This document shows positions 6,544 through 8,158 of a stretch of 8,158 nt of DNA, in pieces; the stretch's first letter is position 1; every line of letters begins with the position of its first letter. Below the pieces are notes generated by a model that saw only the letters and a list, made by a program, of their open reading frames with translations, had not been told where the DNA came from and did no database searches. Source of the DNA: Endomicrobium sp. (GTDB taxonomy: Bacteria > Elusimicrobiota > Endomicrobiia > Endomicrobiales > Endomicrobiaceae); the NCBI GenBank assembly GCA_031260765.1, contig JAISKX010000139.1:1-8158 (forward strand), read 5' to 3'. Both the position numbers and the translations under genes were made by a program.

Positions 6544-6654
6544 ATCTTCGGGGAAGGTGAAAATCCTTATCGGCAGTATAGCCTGCCAGTCCGCTTTTGC
6601 GGATCGAATCTGTGTAATTCAGATGCCGACGGTATAGTCCGGATGAAAGAAGAT
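6544..6654 (+). promoter_or_regulatory. FMN riboswitch (RFN element)
   Basis: Aptamer that senses flavin mononucleotide and controls the riboflavin genes downstream. P1 is ATCTTC (6544-6549) with GAAGAT (6649-6654). The conserved blocks appear in order: CTTCGGGG, AGGTGAAAATCC, CGGCAGTATAGCC, then TCCGC-TTTT-GCGGA (6590-6603), ATCTG/CAGAT (6608-6612 and 6620-6624), GCCGACGGTA and AGTCCGGATG. The segment usually written GGGCAGGGTGAAA is slightly divergent here (GGGGAAGGTGAAA), but all helices can form. It lies directly upstream of ribD with an expression platform at 6655-6715. Confidence 0.95.
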
Positions 6655-6680
6655 ACGATAGAATTTTGTTTTTCTATTAT

Positions 6681-6715
6681 AAAAACCTCCGAAGCATTGG
6701 AGGTTTTTTCTTTTT
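6681..6715 (+). terminator. Riboswitch-controlled intrinsic terminator that also masks the ribD Shine-Dalgarno
   Basis: AAAAACCTCC (6681-6690) pairs with GGAGGTTTTT (6699-6708) around loop GAAGCATT and runs into a T-rich tract to 6715, one base before the ribD ATG. GGAGG at 6699-6703 is the only Shine-Dalgarno for ribD (12-base spacer) and is buried in the stem. CTTCGGGG of the aptamer (6546-6553) is complementary to CTCCGAAG (6687-6694) over 8 pairs with one G-T, so a mutually exclusive antiterminator can form when P1 is open. Predicted behaviour: FMN bound, P1 stable, terminator forms, genes off. Confidence 0.88.
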
Positions 6716-7792
6716 ATGGACAAAAAATATATGAAAGTTGCAATAGAATTGGCAAAAAAAGGCTATGGCAAAGCCGCGCCAAATCCTATGGTGGGTTGTG
6801 TGATAGTAAAAGACGGCAAAATTATAGCCAAAGGCTGGCATAAATGTTTCGGCTCAAAACATGCAGAAATAGACGTTCTTTGTAAAGCAGACAAAAATGC
6901 CCAAGGCGCGGATTTATATGTCACTCTTGAGCCTTGCAATACATTCGGCAAACAGCCGCCTTGCTCAGACAGTATAGTAAAAGCAGGCATTAAGAGAGTT
7001 TTTTATGCCGTCAAAGACCCCAATGTGAGCGGCTCTCATAAATTTCTTGTTCAACATGGTATTGAAGTTCATTCTGGGTTATTATCTAATGAAGCAAAAT
7101 TTTTAATCAAAGAGCATAGGGAACATCTTAAAGTTAAAAATAGAGTTTCCATAAAAGCCGCAATGACATTGGACGGGAAAATAGCAACTCAAAATTATGA
7201 TTCAAAATGGATTACTTGCCGAAAGTCAAGAGATTTTGTCCATAAGTTAAGAACTCAATATGATGCAGTTTTGATAGGGTCAAACACCGCTTTAAAAGAC
7301 AATCCCTTTTTAACCGCTCATTCAAAAGGGAAAAATCCTATAAGAGTTGTTTTGGATTCAAAATTAAGCATCTCCAAGAATTCCAATTTATTAAAAGATT
7401 TCAGCCCGACAATTATTTTCTATGATGAGTCCCTTAAAAGCATAGCAGAGCATTTTCGCCAAAAGCATATAATTTTAGCGCCTATCAATATTAAAAAGTC
7501 AAAAGAAAATTTTAATATCATAATAGACAAATTAAATGTTTTCGGCATAAAAACAATTCTAATTGAAGGCGGCTCAGAAATCATATCGTCCGCCTTATTT
7601 TCAAAATGCGTCAATGATATATTTTTCTTTATTGCTCCAAAAATAATAGGCGGAAAAAATTCAATTTCCGCAGTAGGCGGCAAAGGAGTATCAAAAATCG
7701 CAAATTCTTTAAAAGTCCAAAACATGACATTTGAAAAAATCGGACAAGACTTTTTAATCAGAGGTAAATTAAATGTTCACAGGAATAATTGA
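6716..7792 (+). CDS. ribD: Bifunctional riboflavin biosynthesis protein RibD (pyrimidine deaminase / reductase)
   Basis: Cytoplasmic enzyme that deaminates the 2,5-diamino-6-ribosylamino-pyrimidinone phosphate formed from GTP and then reduces the ribosyl side chain with NADPH. At 358 residues it has normal family length. The N-terminal cytidine-deaminase-type domain (1-142) has PNPMVGCVIV (22-31), zinc ligands His49, Cys74 and Cys83, and catalytic Glu51 in HAE. The reductase domain (about 143-355) shows SIKAAMTLDGKIAT, LRTQYDAVLIGSNTALKDNP, IEGGSEI and APKIIGGK. An oddity is the zinc loop C-N-T-F-G-K-Q-P-P-C, where the family usually has C-x-H-x-G-[KR]-T-x-P-C; His76 and Thr80 are thus Thr and Gln. 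The ATG at 6716 gives the conserved N-terminus (MDKKYMKVAIELA). Its Shine-Dalgarno lies in the riboswitch terminator. The 3' end overlaps ribE by 20 bp, consistent with one operon and coupled translation. Confidence 0.95.
   Translation: MDKKYMKVAIELAKKGYGKAAPNPMVGCVIVKDGKIIAKGWHKCFGSKHAEIDVLCKADKNAQGADLYVTLEPCNTFGKQPPCSDSIVKAGIKRVFYAVKDPNVSGSHKFLVQHGIEVHSGLLSNEAKFLIKEHREHLKVKNRVSIKAAMTLDGKIATQNYDSKWITCRKSRDFVHKLRTQYDAVLIGSNTALKDNPFLTAHSKGKNPIRVVLDSKLSISKNSNLLKDFSPTIIFYDESLKSIAEHFRQKHIILAPINIKKSKENFNIIIDKLNVFGIKTILIEGGSEIISSALFSKCVNDIFFFIAPKIIGGKNSISAVGGKGVSKIANSLKVQNMTFEKIGQDFLIRGKLNVHRNN
7761..7765 (+). promoter_or_regulatory. Shine-Dalgarno of ribE inside ribD
   Basis: GAGGT lies 7 bases before the ATG at 7773, within the last codons of ribD. 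It fixes the ribE start and gives ribE its own ribosome entry in addition to coupling across the 20-bp overlap. Confidence 0.7.
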
Positions 7793-8158
7793 AGATATAG
7801 GCACAGTTCAATCTCTATCAGCCAGCCGCATTTGCATAGAAAGCAAACTTGGCGGTATTAAAAAAGGCGACAGCATATCAGTCAATGGAGTATGTCTTAC
7901 AGCAGTCTTGATAGATAAAAATTCCATTTCTTTTGATTACAGCCCCCATACGGACAAAATCACAAATCTTTCTTCTTTAAAGGCTAATTCAAAAGTGAAT
8001 TTAGAAAGGGCTTTAACTCTTTCAACAAGGATTGGCGGGCATATTGTAAGCGGTCATATAGACTCTAAGGCTGAAATAAAAAACATTCAAAAGTTGGACA
8101 GATTTTTTAAAGTTGATTTTTCTTGCGGACAGGAAATTTTAAAACATTGCGCCGATAG
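7773..8158 (+). CDS. ribE: Riboflavin synthase alpha chain, N-terminal part (3' partial)
   Basis: Converts two 6,7-dimethyl-8-ribityllumazine molecules to riboflavin and the pyrimidinedione, the last step of the pathway. About 128 residues are visible before the window ends; family members are usually about 200-215. MFTGIIEDIG is the diagnostic N-terminus, followed by KKGDSISVNGVCLT (residues about 30-43), a degenerate SPHTDKIT where Pro-Glu-Thr is common, KVNLERAL and RIGGHIVSGHID. These cover the first of the two tandem lumazine-binding barrels and enter the second. The ATG overlaps the end of ribD by 20 bases in a different frame. The order riboswitch-ribD-ribE is that of the Bacillus-type operon, so ribBA and ribH may follow beyond the edge. 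The name varies: ribE in B. subtilis, ribC or ribE in Gram-negatives. Confidence 0.93.
   Translation, partial: MFTGIIEDIGTVQSLSASRICIESKLGGIKKGDSISVNGVCLTAVLIDKNSISFDYSPHTDKITNLSSLKANSKVNLERALTLSTRIGGHIVSGHIDSKAEIKNIQKLDRFFKVDFSCGQEILKHCAD

Noticed and set aside
6643..6843. A + strand open frame of 66 codons beginning inside the riboswitch
   Set aside because: It starts in the conserved GGATG of the aptamer, runs through the terminator and overlaps ribD out of frame. The RNA structure and ribD explain the sequence, and there is no Shine-Dalgarno for a leader peptide.

Overview
The window is one strand-coherent stretch (every gene reads on +) from a low-GC, AT-rich bacterium with a diderm envelope. 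It encodes MurA, a type V autotransporter beta-barrel and OmpA-like peptidoglycan-binding domains. A Pmp-type beta-helix passenger fused to an autotransporter barrel and a C-terminal OmpA domain makes me suspect Elusimicrobiota (Endomicrobium/Elusimicrobium relatives) from gut or termite environments. That assignment is inference from remembered architecture and was not tested.

Layout. 1-309: C-terminal end of a protein whose visible part is a degenerate OmpA-like domain. 310-353: short gap with a hairpin and a TATAAT box. 354-1658: murA, which commits UDP-GlcNAc to peptidoglycan synthesis. 1659-1718: gap with a fair promoter candidate. 1719-6182: a 1487-residue surface protein made of signal peptide, about 20 Pmp-like beta-helix repeats, linker helix, 12-strand autotransporter barrel, periplasmic linker and OmpA domain. 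6183-6326: candidate terminator and a strong sigma70-type promoter. 6327-6402: tRNA-Asp(GTC) without an encoded CCA. 6403-6543: a GC-rich palindromic repeat carrying three GCGAAGC mini-hairpins. 6544-6715: FMN riboswitch with an intrinsic terminator whose 3' arm contains the Shine-Dalgarno of the next gene. 6716-7792: ribD. 7773-8158: 5' part of ribE (riboflavin synthase alpha), overlapping ribD by 20 bp and running off the window.

How it fits together. The left two thirds is an envelope block: a peptidoglycan precursor enzyme between two proteins with OmpA-like ends. The large protein can be read as a displayed beta-helix whose outer-membrane barrel is tied to the cell wall by its own C-terminal domain. 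The right third is a housekeeping riboflavin operon under FMN feedback, ordered ribD-ribE, with the rest presumably beyond the edge. The points most worth a second look are the autotransporter-OmpA fusion, the upstream OmpA-like domain that has lost the diaminopimelate-binding aspartate, the riboswitch platform that could act on both transcription and translation, the mini-hairpin repeat element, and the possibly leaderless murA start.
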